Assembly (NCBI GenBank): GCA_040386075.1
Contig: JAZKGE010000019.1
Span: 1 to 64,000, forward strand
DNA: 64,000 nucleotides
Source: UBA4416 sp040386075
GTDB taxonomy: Bacteria > Bacteroidota > Bacteroidia > B-17B0 > Aurantibacillaceae
Direction of reading: 5' to 3'
Shown here: positions 42,155-50,054 of the stretch, piece by piece
Layout of the letters: each line of letters starts with the position of its first letter
How positions within the stretch are numbered: the stretch's first letter is position 1
Notes under the pieces: model-generated
Database searches by the model: none
The model's input: the letters and a program-made list of their open reading frames with translations, nothing else
Told to the model about the DNA's origin: nothing
Made by a program: the position numbers and the translations under genes

Positions 42155-42985
42155 ATGAAAACAACTATCTTAACATTGGCATCGGCGTTACTAATAACTG
42201 CCTCAGCCTATTCTCAAAACTTTGAAAAACTATTTTACAAAGATCTGGTTAAAGAAACCAGCGACGTAAACGTTTCGGTTGACAATGCCGTTTCTACCTC
42301 TGGCGAGATCAAATTTAAATTAAAGATCACTAACAAAACTAATGATTATTTAATTTATAAACCTTTTGAAAGTAAGTTTATAATCGATGGTAAAGAAACC
42401 AAAGCCAGCGAAAAAATGATGATCATTAAGCCAAACGAATCTGATTTTGTGACTATTAATTTAAAGGGATCAGGTTATAATAAGGTTAAAAATTATTCTT
42501 TCTCCATTGAAGGTATTTATAGAGTAGCAACCGATGGTAAAGCGATCACTGCCCCAAGCTTTAAACTGCCGGCTTCTCAAAATGAATTCAAAGCAGGAGC
42601 ATTTACTTGCAGCATGGGCGATCTTGTAAAAACCAGCGCAAAAACATCAGCAAAATTCAAATGTGCCTACAGTGGCGATAAAGTAGGCGTTATTCATTAT
42701 ACCAGGCCTGCTTTAAAATTACCCGACGGTACAGAACATGCTAACGAGAAAAAGCCAGGAATGTTAGAGTCGAAAGCAAAAGAAATGTTGGTAATGAAAG
42801 GGGATGAAGTTAACCTGGGAGTTGAGTGGGAAAAAATGCAGGGAGGAAAAGCTACCGATATGCAAAAGATTGCATTGGAAATTATCTGGAACGCAACATT
42901 TACTGAAGCACCTGCTGTAAAAATAGCAACAGAAAAAATTGATCTGGAATTTGACGAGGCAATGACGATTGCTAAGAATAAATAG
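42155..42985 (+). CDS. Hypothetical secreted protein, 276 aa
   Basis: I do not recognise the family. A clean signal peptide (KTTILTLASALLITASAYSQN) is followed by beta-rich sequence: VNVSVDNAVSTSGEIKFKL and SDFVTINLKGSGYNKVKNYSF in an immunoglobulin-like style, then a middle domain with CSMGDLV and KCAYSGDKVGVIHY. No T9SS sorting domain is present. The ATG at 42155 is supported by the promoter element just upstream; a frame starting at 42098 would add 19 residues without signal character. It appears monocistronic. Confidence 0.7.
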   Translation: MKTTILTLASALLITASAYSQNFEKLFYKDLVKETSDVNVSVDNAVSTSGEIKFKLKITNKTNDYLIYKPFESKFIIDGKETKASEKMMIIKPNESDFVTINLKGSGYNKVKNYSFSIEGIYRVATDGKAITAPSFKLPASQNEFKAGAFTCSMGDLVKTSAKTSAKFKCAYSGDKVGVIHYTRPALKLPDGTEHANEKKPGMLESKAKEMLVMKGDEVNLGVEWEKMQGGKATDMQKIALEIIWNATFTEAPAVKIATEKIDLEFDEAMTIAKNK

Positions 42986-43031
42986 AATTTAAATATTGTC
43001 ACATCGGGCGGAATCCGGATGCTTTAAATGG

Positions 43032-43054
43032 TTCTCGACTTCGCTCGAACTGAC
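43032..43054. repeat. Dispersed 23-bp repeat, single copy
   Basis: An exact reverse complement of the left arm at 5432-5454 (core TTCTCGACTTCGCTCGAA, then CTGAC). It lies between the convergent ends of the 276-residue gene and rluD. Confidence 0.8.
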
Positions 43055-43060
43055 AAAAAA

Positions 43061-44125
43061 TTATTCCTCTTCAAACTTATAAGAATACTTTCTCCATTTA
43101 TCAATTACCTGTTGCATATCATCAGGAATTTCACTGTCGAAGAAAATAGGTTCTTTAGTAATAGGATGTGTAATGCCCAATGTTTTAGCATGTAAAGCGT
43201 GGCGAGGGAGGATCTCGAAACAATTTTCAATGAATTGTTTGTATTTATTACTGGATAAACCTTTTAAAATTCTGTCGCCGCCATATTCGTTATCATTAAA
43301 TAATGGGTGACCTAAATGGCGCATGTGAATACGAATCTGGTGTGTACGTCCGGTTTCCAGTTTACATTCAACAACCGTTACATAACCAAAACGTTCCAAC
43401 ACTTTATAATGTGTAATGGCATGTTTGCCATGATCACTATCCGGAAAGCAAGCCATTACTTTTCTGTTCTTCAGATCTCTGGCTACATTGCATGTAATCG
43501 TTCCCGCATCTTCCTTCACATCTCCCCAAACAATAGCAACATATTTACGATCCAAGTTTCTGTCAAAAAAATCTTTAGCCAAACGCGTCATGGCTAATTC
43601 GGTTTTAGCAACAATGATAATACCTGATGTATTTTTATCAATACGATGTACTAAACCCGGACGATCGATCGATAAATTTTCTGTGAGTTGAGTTTTAGAG
43701 GTCGGTAAATTTTTGAAACGATAAGCTAAAGCATTTACCAATGTTCCGGTATAATGTCCGTAAGCAGGATGAACAACCATGCCTGGTTCTTTATTGACTA
43801 CACAAATGTAATCATCTTCGTAAACCACGTTAATAGGAATATCTTCTGCTAATACTTCCACATCACGCGGAGGCGTCGTCATTAACACAGAAATTTCATC
43901 TAATGGCTTTATCTTATAGCTTGATTTAATGGGCTTGCCATTAACCAAAATACATTCGGCATCACAGGCTTGCTGTAATTTTGTACGTGTAGCATTTTGA
44001 ATACGGATCATCAAAAATTTGTCGATCCGCATCATCACTTGCCCTTTTTCTACTTTAATGTTGTGGTGTTCGTAAAGTTCTTTTTCCTCTTCGCCCGATC
44101 CAACTTCTTCTAAATCATCTGTCAT
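43061..44125 (-). CDS. rluD: RluD-type 23S rRNA pseudouridine synthase
   Basis: Makes pseudouridines in 23S rRNA helix 69. The N-terminal S4 RNA-binding domain (about 32-95; RIDKFLMIRIQNATRTKLQQ) precedes the RluA-type catalytic domain, with the catalytic Asp in GLVHRIDKNTSGI, the phrase GRTHQIRIHMRHLGHPL, and the end-of-domain ALHAKTLGITHP. The length of 354 is usual. The order of PASTA gene, T9SS gene and rluD on one strand, with 1-13 bases between genes, suggests one operon. Confidence 0.92.
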   Translation of the reverse strand: MTDDLEEVGSGEEEKELYEHHNIKVEKGQVMMRIDKFLMIRIQNATRTKLQQACDAECILVNGKPIKSSYKIKPLDEISVLMTTPPRDVEVLAEDIPINVVYEDDYICVVNKEPGMVVHPAYGHYTGTLVNALAYRFKNLPTSKTQLTENLSIDRPGLVHRIDKNTSGIIIVAKTELAMTRLAKDFFDRNLDRKYVAIVWGDVKEDAGTITCNVARDLKNRKVMACFPDSDHGKHAITHYKVLERFGYVTVVECKLETGRTHQIRIHMRHLGHPLFNDNEYGGDRILKGLSSNKYKQFIENCFEILPRHALHAKTLGITHPITKEPIFFDSEIPDDMQQVIDKWRKYSYKFEEE

Positions 44126-44126
44126 G

Positions 44127-46094
44127 TTATCTGGAAATAATTAATTTTTGAGAACTAACGTTCAGGTTATTGCCTTTTATGTGAATAAAATATAATCCGT
44201 TCGAAAGACCACTGATGTCAGTTGGTTCATTGCTGGTAAAAGTGGTGGTTAATACAGTTTGCCCCAAAGCATTTGTGATCTCAAGATCAGCGTTTGCCAG
44301 TTGGTTTCCGGGTAAGTTAATAGTGATGGTGTTTTGAGCAGGGTTTGGATATAATTTAATTTTATCAGTTTTTTGATATGTGTTTAAACCAATAATAACC
44401 GGAGGATCTACACAACCCATCACCGGATTGATCATAATAGAACCGTTAATTGCAGATTGCTGCCAGGTTCCGGTTAGGTTATAATATAAGGCGTTTTTAT
44501 GATTTGTGTTCCGGTCGAAACCAATATTTAATGGTTGGTTCAGTACTTGTTGAATGCCTATAAAATAAGTGCCGGCAGCTAAAGGTAAACAGGATGTTAA
44601 CTCATAAGTTGGCATTCGGTTAGCACCCGACTGCTGCAATAAACTATCTTTTATATATTTTGGGTACATTAAGCTATCTTTATAAATAAGGCCACCCGGA
44701 CTTGTTCCTGCAGAGCCCCAAACATTTATCCTGAAACCCGAGTTTACAATTAAACCACCTTCAGTAACAGGGTCAAAATAAATGCGAACTGATTTTAAAG
44801 TGTCTGCCACGTTTAATTTATATCTCACAGCAGTTTTAGCTCCATATGAATTTGTGCCTCCCAGGTAATAGGCCTGCTCCGCAGTACCGTCATCATAAGC
44901 ATAGTAATTGGAGAACTTTTGGATCTGCGTTAATGTATCATTCGATTTTTTCAGATCACCCGTTGTTGTGATGATATGTTGTATGGTGAAGAAGGTTGAG
45001 TCAGAAAAGGTTGTAGGCAAAAGAGAACCCGAATATGTAAACGCAGCATTTGCAGCATTTCCTGTATAATAGCCTTGGTTTAAAGATGGCTTGTAAGGAA
45101 GAATACCAGTTGCAAATGTACCATAGGGATCTGACGGGATAAGAGTCGTAGATTCATCTGTTACTGTATAATCATACACTGAAAATCTGGGCACATCAAA
45201 ATTACTTCTGAAATAATTGTGAAATCCCGGACCTCTCTCTGTAGCCTCCTGGTATTGGTTATAAGGCATCGACCAATAATTTTTTAAAAAGGGAGTTGAT
45301 TTATATACGAACGATACATCATCTAATGTACTGTCGCCTAAATAATAAAACTTTTTTATTTGAACGTAATCAATATGCCAGTGATCCAAACTTCCACTTG
45401 TTGTTGCCTTGTTCCTGAATCTGAATTGAAAACCATCATGAAAATAAGCTGTATCCGTAATAAATATTTTTACCCTGTAAAAATTAGTGTCGTTAGCGCT
45501 TGGGTTATAGCCTGCTTTGCCCCATACTTTTGTCCACACACCATCAGAATCGTGTTTTGGTTTAAAAAAATCTAAACATAAGGAGTCGTTTGATTCAGGA
45601 GCTTCACCAAAGCCTTCGGCCTGGTAATAAAAAGTTAAAGCTATGCTATCTGAAGGAGAATATTGATAGTAACCAGGTGATGGAGTGTTAGAAATAGAAT
45701 CCAGTTGAATAGGCCTTGATGTTAAAGTATCTGCTGATGCGGAAACACTTACCGGAGCTGTTAGGTTATAAGGATACCCTTTTTTGTTAAGTCCATCAAA
45801 CGTAGCAACACCAATGGTAATAGGTGCAATCGCAAAGCCGGTATTCACATAGGCATTCGAATCTATCCAGTTAGTATATATAGGATAAGGATATTTGTGG
45901 GCATAAGAGAAATCATCAAAAAACGGTAAATCTATAGAAGTTGCAACCGTCACTTTTTTGTTAGCGTTTTGAGTAGCCGGAATAACAGGCAAACTGATAT
46001 TACCATTTAAAGGCCTTAATTGTTCCTGTGCTTTAATTGTAATGCCAACAAATGTGAGCAAAACAAAAACAACGATGTATCTTGATAATTTCAT
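44127..46094 (-). CDS. Large secreted protein with T9SS sorting domain
   Basis: 655 residues with a signal peptide (1-22, ending KAQ). The body has no domain I can name; it reads as beta-sandwich modules, including IDLPFFDDFSYAHKYPYP and WHIDYVQIKKFYYLGDS, which resemble parts found in other T9SS-exported Bacteroidota proteins. The last 80 residues form a type A sorting domain (LYPNPAQNTITINLPG ... LSNGLYFIHIKG). The product is expected at the cell surface or outside. It lies between the PASTA and rluD genes, one base from rluD. Confidence 0.82.
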   Translation of the reverse strand: MKLSRYIVVFVLLTFVGITIKAQEQLRPLNGNISLPVIPATQNANKKVTVATSIDLPFFDDFSYAHKYPYPIYTNWIDSNAYVNTGFAIAPITIGVATFDGLNKKGYPYNLTAPVSVSASADTLTSRPIQLDSISNTPSPGYYQYSPSDSIALTFYYQAEGFGEAPESNDSLCLDFFKPKHDSDGVWTKVWGKAGYNPSANDTNFYRVKIFITDTAYFHDGFQFRFRNKATTSGSLDHWHIDYVQIKKFYYLGDSTLDDVSFVYKSTPFLKNYWSMPYNQYQEATERGPGFHNYFRSNFDVPRFSVYDYTVTDESTTLIPSDPYGTFATGILPYKPSLNQGYYTGNAANAAFTYSGSLLPTTFSDSTFFTIQHIITTTGDLKKSNDTLTQIQKFSNYYAYDDGTAEQAYYLGGTNSYGAKTAVRYKLNVADTLKSVRIYFDPVTEGGLIVNSGFRINVWGSAGTSPGGLIYKDSLMYPKYIKDSLLQQSGANRMPTYELTSCLPLAAGTYFIGIQQVLNQPLNIGFDRNTNHKNALYYNLTGTWQQSAINGSIMINPVMGCVDPPVIIGLNTYQKTDKIKLYPNPAQNTITINLPGNQLANADLEITNALGQTVLTTTFTSNEPTDISGLSNGLYFIHIKGNNLNVSSQKLIISR

Positions 46095-46107
46095 GCTTTA
46101 ATATCTT

Positions 46108-46710
46108 TTATTCCGGATCTTCCGGCGCTGCTATAGAGTCAGAAGGAGCTGCTATATAATCACTTTCTTTTTTACCAACCGTAAGATCTATTTTACTTCC
46201 TTTTTTGATCGCTTCCCCGGGCATTATTTCTTTTCCTTTATAATATTGTTTCAATACACATCCGTTACAATCACCTGCCACCTCAGTTAATTTACCAACC
46301 TTTAGTCCATAACTTTCGATCATGAACACTGCCTGGCGGGTACTTCTATCAACCAGCTTTGGCATGGCCATTTGCGGAGCCTGAGTGCTAGTAACGTATA
46401 AATAGATCGTTCTATTGTGTTTTACCATCGATTTTGCTTCCGGATCCTGCTTGATCACAACGCCCGGTTGTTCTTTCGGGTCATATATACTATCTATTAT
46501 AACATAACCCACATTTTTGCCAACCACAAAATTATCCAGTTCCGCTATTGTTTTCCCTTTAAAATCAGGAACTTCGGCCGTTTCACCATGGTGTGTATAA
46601 ACACCTAAAAGCTTAAAAAAGATCCATAAGATAAGACTTAAGCTAATAACAGCTAAAGTCAGGTGTTTAAAAAACTCTTTAGATTTAAGGTAGGCAATCA
46701 GATCCTTCAT
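46108..46710 (-). CDS. PASTA domain membrane protein
   Basis: 200 residues: a cytoplasmic start, one membrane helix (LTLAVISLSLILWIFFKLLGVY) near residue 30, and two extracytoplasmic PASTA modules. The first holds VPDFKGKTIAELDNFVVGKNVGY and PGVVIKQDPEAKSMV, the second MPKLVDRSTRQAVFMIESYGLKVGKL and KKGSKIDLTVGKK. PASTA modules bind peptidoglycan or D-Ala-D-Ala-type ligands. No kinase domain is attached, unlike classic PASTA kinases. It starts the minus-strand unit with the T9SS and rluD genes. Confidence 0.85.
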   Translation of the reverse strand: MKDLIAYLKSKEFFKHLTLAVISLSLILWIFFKLLGVYTHHGETAEVPDFKGKTIAELDNFVVGKNVGYVIIDSIYDPKEQPGVVIKQDPEAKSMVKHNRTIYLYVTSTQAPQMAMPKLVDRSTRQAVFMIESYGLKVGKLTEVAGDCNGCVLKQYYKGKEIMPGEAIKKGSKIDLTVGKKESDYIAAPSDSIAAPEDPE

Positions 46711-46795
46711 AATAAAAACAGACTGCTAATATACTTAAAATAGGGAAAAACATCGCTTAATGTGATGACGAATAGAACTAAATTATGCTAAATCA

Positions 46796-46814
46796 CATGG
46801 ATGTGAGATCCATG
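46796..46814. other. Short perfect inverted repeat upstream of HU
   Basis: CATGGAT-GTGAG-ATCCATG, seven base pairs, in the gap between PASTA and HU (110 bases before the HU promoter). It could be an operator or a weak structure; there is no T run, so it is not a terminator. A matching GTGAT lies at 46762. Confidence 0.25.
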
Positions 46815-46904
46815 TCTAAATTAGAAAAACTAATTGACAAGCAAAATTTTAACGTTTTGAGTACAAAAAATAGTAGATTTTTTTCAAAAAAGTTGCTCTA
46901 AATT

Positions 46905-46933
46905 TTTGATTTACAATAAAAAGCATATCTTTG
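46905..46933 (+). promoter_or_regulatory. Consensus promoter of the HU operon
   Basis: The -33 TTTG (46905-46908), 17-base spacer and -7 TATCTTTG (46926-46933) fully match the Bacteroidota housekeeping promoter. GCAGCC follows. About 40 bases separate it from the HU ATG. Confidence 0.75.
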
Positions 46934-46979
46934 CAGCCCGATTTTTAATTTTAAATCGCTGATTATAAATATTTTGTAA

Positions 46980-47297
46980 ATGACTAAAGCAGACATAGTA
47001 AACGAAATTTCAGAAAAAACAGGCATCGAAAAGATAGTTGTTCAAACAACCGTGGAAGCATTCATGAAATCTATCCGCACCTCAATGACTGAAGGAAAAA
47101 ACGTGTATTTACGTGGTTTCGGTACTTTCGTAGTAAAAAAACGTGCCGAAAAAGTTGGCCGTAACATCTCAAAGAACACAACCGTAATTATCCCGGCACA
47201 TTTCATCCCGGCATTTAAACCGGCTAAAACATTTAGCGAGCGTGTAAAACGTAACGTTAAAGTAGCAGAACCATTAGATAACAAACAAGTTGAATAA
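46980..47297 (+). CDS. HU/IHF family DNA-binding protein
   Basis: A nucleoid protein of 105 residues. The family core is clear: MTKADIVNEISEKTGI, the dimer helices, the beta-arm with VYLRGFGTFVVKKRAEKVGRNISKN, and FKPAKTFSERV at the end. A C-terminal extension (KRNVKVAEPLDNKQVE) is longer than E. coli HU. The start is ATG, about 40 bases after a consensus promoter. Its stop overlaps the TPR gene start by one base (TAATG), so the two are coupled. Confidence 0.94.
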   Translation: MTKADIVNEISEKTGIEKIVVQTTVEAFMKSIRTSMTEGKNVYLRGFGTFVVKKRAEKVGRNISKNTTVIIPAHFIPAFKPAKTFSERVKRNVKVAEPLDNKQVE

Positions 47298-48127
47298 TGA
47301 CAACAATAGGTAAAACACAGATTGGTTTAGTAATAACAGCTGTTGTTTTATTCGTTCTTTTATTTCTTGCACCAAAAACACACACAGGTAAGCCTGAAAA
47401 CGGAAGTAATGCCATGGCAAAAACTACCGAAATAGCTAATCTCGAAACGTTTATAAGTATGGCTTCTAAGGTTTTAAAACCAGAAGACAAAACAGCCTAT
47501 GATGCTTTACTGGCAGAAGCCAAAAGTTCAAAGGTTGATACAGCTTATGTTACGGTTGTGCAATTTTGGGATAAACAAAAAAGACCTGACTTTGCGGCTT
47601 ATTTTGTAGAAAAAACAGCCGATAGGAAGCAAACGTCTGCGGCGTATACTAAAGCGGGAGATCGCTATTATTATGCTGTTCGTTTTACTAAAGATCAAAA
47701 CGAAATTCCTGCTTTATACCAAAGCGCTATGCGTTGTTATGAAAAAGCAATTTCGAAAGAGGCAAAAAACACAGACGCAAAAATTCAGTTGGCGGCCTGT
47801 TTTGTTGAAGAAGGTAAAGACCCTATGAAGGGAATTGGCATGTTGCGTGAAGTTGAAAAAACAGACAGCAACAATGTTAAACTTCAATTGACCTTTGCTT
47901 TTTTCTCTGTTAAATCCCAACAATGGGACAAAGCCATTAAGCGTTTTGAACATGTATTGAGAATAGATCCTTTGTATATTGAAGCCTACCTGCATTTAGC
48001 AGATGCTTATGAGCAACAGGGACAAACAAATAAAACGATTGAAATGCTTGAAAAATATGCCAGCCTCACAGAAGATGCGATGGCAAAACAAGAAGTACTG
48101 AAATATATTGAACAACTAAAAAAATAA
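47297..48127 (+). CDS. TPR-repeat membrane-anchored protein
   Basis: 276 residues. One N-terminal membrane helix (IGLVITAVVLFVLLFLA) is followed by a helical domain and three or four TPR motifs (YQSAMRCYEKAISKEAKNTDAKIQLAACFVEEG, VKLQLTFAFFSVKSQQWDKAIKRFEHVLRIDPLYIEAYLHLADAYEQQGQ). It likely serves as a protein-binding scaffold facing the periplasm. It is co-translated with HU. The link to a DNA-binding protein is unexplained; the pairing may be only positional. Confidence 0.78.
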   Translation: MTTIGKTQIGLVITAVVLFVLLFLAPKTHTGKPENGSNAMAKTTEIANLETFISMASKVLKPEDKTAYDALLAEAKSSKVDTAYVTVVQFWDKQKRPDFAAYFVEKTADRKQTSAAYTKAGDRYYYAVRFTKDQNEIPALYQSAMRCYEKAISKEAKNTDAKIQLAACFVEEGKDPMKGIGMLREVEKTDSNNVKLQLTFAFFSVKSQQWDKAIKRFEHVLRIDPLYIEAYLHLADAYEQQGQTNKTIEMLEKYASLTEDAMAKQEVLKYIEQLKK

Positions 48128-48166
48128 ATAATTAACCTAATATAAATTTTTTAAAACCTAAGGATT

Positions 48167-48256
48167 ATGCCAAGCGGAAAGAAAAGAAAAAGACATAAGA
48201 TGGCTACTCACAAACGTAAAAAACGTTTGAGAAAGAACCGTCATAAGAAAAAATAA
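48167..48256 (+). CDS. AURKAIP1/COX24-domain small ribosomal protein (mS38-like)
   Basis: A 29-residue frame, ATG to TAA, encoding an extremely basic peptide: MPSGKKRKRHKMATHKRKKR, then LRKNRHKKK. The KxxRHKMxxHKRKKRLRKxRHKK pattern is the AURKAIP1/COX24 signature found at the C terminus of mitochondrial ribosomal protein mS38 and as tiny stand-alone proteins in Bacteroidota. It is expected to bind 16S rRNA in the small subunit. It lies 39 bases after the TPR gene and is followed by a strong terminator. It is short enough to be missed by gene finders. Confidence 0.85.
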   Translation: MPSGKKRKRHKMATHKRKKRLRKNRHKKK

Positions 48257-48294
48257 TTAGCTGTCGCTAATTAGATTTTCCGAGAAAAGATTAC

Positions 48295-48332
48295 ACACAA
48301 ACGGAAGAACGGTCTGTTCTTCCCGTTTGTGT
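48295..48332 (+). terminator. Intrinsic terminator after the mS38-like gene
   Basis: A long stem ACACAAACGG-AAGAAC / GTTCTTcCCGTTTGTGT with a single bulge and a 5-base loop, followed by a T-rich stretch. A smaller hairpin (AATTAGC-TGTC-GCTAATT) lies just before it. Confidence 0.7.
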
Positions 48333-48416
48333 TATTTGTGTATGTTGTTGTTTTTCAAAAAGCCACAGTTTTTTGCCTGCAACACATTATTATATATAAA
48401 TTTAAAATATTAGAAG

Positions 48417-49973
48417 GTGAATGTAGAACTAGTAATAAATTCTACGCCTAACGAAGTTGTTATAGGACTATTAAATGATAAACGTTTAATAGAACTGCAT
48501 AAAGAAAAAAATAACATAAAATTTTCGGTAGGCGATATCTACCTGGGTAAAGTTAAGAAGGTAATGACCGGACTTAACGCAGCTTTTGTAGATGTAGGAT
48601 ACGAGAAAGATGCATTTTTGCATTATTTGGATTTAGGGCCGCAGGCCAATTCGTTATTTAAATACGTTGATTCCGTTCGTTCAGGAAAACAGAACGTAAG
48701 TAATTTAATGTACTTTAAAAACGAAGGCGACATCAATAAAGATGGAAAGATCAATGAAGCTGTTAAATCAGGACAATATGTTTTAGTACAGGTTGCCAAA
48801 GAGCCCATTTCATCTAAAGGACCAAGAATCACAACCGAAATTTCTATTGCCGGAAGATACATTGTATTGATCCCCTTTTCAGATAAGATATCCGTATCTT
48901 CTAAAATAAGAAGTAGCGAAGAAAAAAGCAGATTAAAAGCTTTAATGCAAAGCATCAAACCAAAGAATTTTGGTGTGATCATCAGAACAGTTGCTGAAGG
49001 GAAATCGGTTGCCGATATTGAAGGCGATGTAGCTGATCTTGTTTCAAAATGGGACGAATGTTTTAAGGCCTTACAAACTGCGGAGCCTCCATTTAAATTA
49101 TTAGGAGAAGTTGACAGAACAAATGCTATTTTAAGAGATTTCTTAAATGCATCTTTCAACGCCATTCATGTAAACAGCCAGGAAGTATATGATGATCTGA
49201 AATCATATATCAAAACCATTTCTCCTGATAAAGTTGATATTTTAAAACACTACACCGGCAAGGTTCCTATTTTTGATAATTTCGGGATCGACCGTCAGAT
49301 AAAATCATTGTTCGGCAAATCGGTGTTCATGAAAAGTGGTGCTTATTTGGTTGTAGAACATACCGAGGCTTTACACGTATTTGACGTGAACAGTGGTAAC
49401 CGTGCAAAAAGTGATAAATCGCAGGAAGAAAATGCCCTTGAAGTAAATTTAGAGGCAGCTGTTGAAGTAGCGCGCCAGTTACGTTTACGTGATATGGGCG
49501 GCATCATTGTTATTGATTTCATTGATCTTCATAATGCTGAGAACAGAAAATTACTGTTCGATAAATTAAAAGAAGAAATGAAGTCGGACAGAGCCCGACA
49601 CAACATTTTACCTCCAAGTAAATTTGGTTTAATACAAATTACACGTCAGCGCTTACGCCCCGAAGTTAATGTGGAGGTTTTAGAAACCTGCCCTAGTTGC
49701 AACGGTACGGGGAAAGTACAGCCAAGTATTTTATTTGTTGAGCAGATCGAGAATGCATTGCGCTTTATCATCAAAGAACAGTCAGCCAAAAACATAACGC
49801 TTTGTGTACATCCGTATATAGAAGGATATTTAAAACAAGGCGGTTTCTTTAGAAGCAAGCAATGGAAATGGTATTTTGAAAACAAGCAATGGATCAAGAT
49901 CATAAAATCTGATAGTTATGCTTTTATGGAATACCATTTTTTAAATAAAGATCTGGATGAAATAATCATCTAA
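48417..49973 (+). CDS. rng: Ribonuclease G/E family endoribonuclease
   Basis: Processes rRNA and degrades mRNA. The 518 residues hold the S1 RNA-binding domain (FSVGDIYLGKVKKVMTGLNAAFVDVGYEKDAFLH), the RNase H-like fold, the DNase-I-like catalytic part with metal aspartates in HVFDVNSG and IIVIDFIDLH, and the zinc-link CPSCNGTGKV. It is RNase G-like in length, with no RNase E scaffold tail. The start is GTG at 48417; no suitable ATG is near. It is separated from the mS38-like gene by a terminator, so it probably has its own promoter. Confidence 0.93.
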   Translation: MNVELVINSTPNEVVIGLLNDKRLIELHKEKNNIKFSVGDIYLGKVKKVMTGLNAAFVDVGYEKDAFLHYLDLGPQANSLFKYVDSVRSGKQNVSNLMYFKNEGDINKDGKINEAVKSGQYVLVQVAKEPISSKGPRITTEISIAGRYIVLIPFSDKISVSSKIRSSEEKSRLKALMQSIKPKNFGVIIRTVAEGKSVADIEGDVADLVSKWDECFKALQTAEPPFKLLGEVDRTNAILRDFLNASFNAIHVNSQEVYDDLKSYIKTISPDKVDILKHYTGKVPIFDNFGIDRQIKSLFGKSVFMKSGAYLVVEHTEALHVFDVNSGNRAKSDKSQEENALEVNLEAAVEVARQLRLRDMGGIIVIDFIDLHNAENRKLLFDKLKEEMKSDRARHNILPPSKFGLIQITRQRLRPEVNVEVLETCPSCNGTGKVQPSILFVEQIENALRFIIKEQSAKNITLCVHPYIEGYLKQGGFFRSKQWKWYFENKQWIKIIKSDSYAFMEYHFLNKDLDEIII

Positions 49974-49992
49974 GTATAAAGATTCTAAAATC

Positions 49993-50026
49993 AAAAAGAG
50001 CGCGATATAATCATCGCGCTCTTTTT
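49993..50026. terminator. Bidirectional intrinsic terminator
   Basis: A perfect 14-bp stem AAAAAGAGCGCGAT / ATCGCGCTCTTTTT with a 6-base loop between the convergent RNase G gene and the 389-residue gene. Confidence 0.9.
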
Positions 50027-50054
50027 TTGCTAAGATAAAACCTAAACTAACTTA

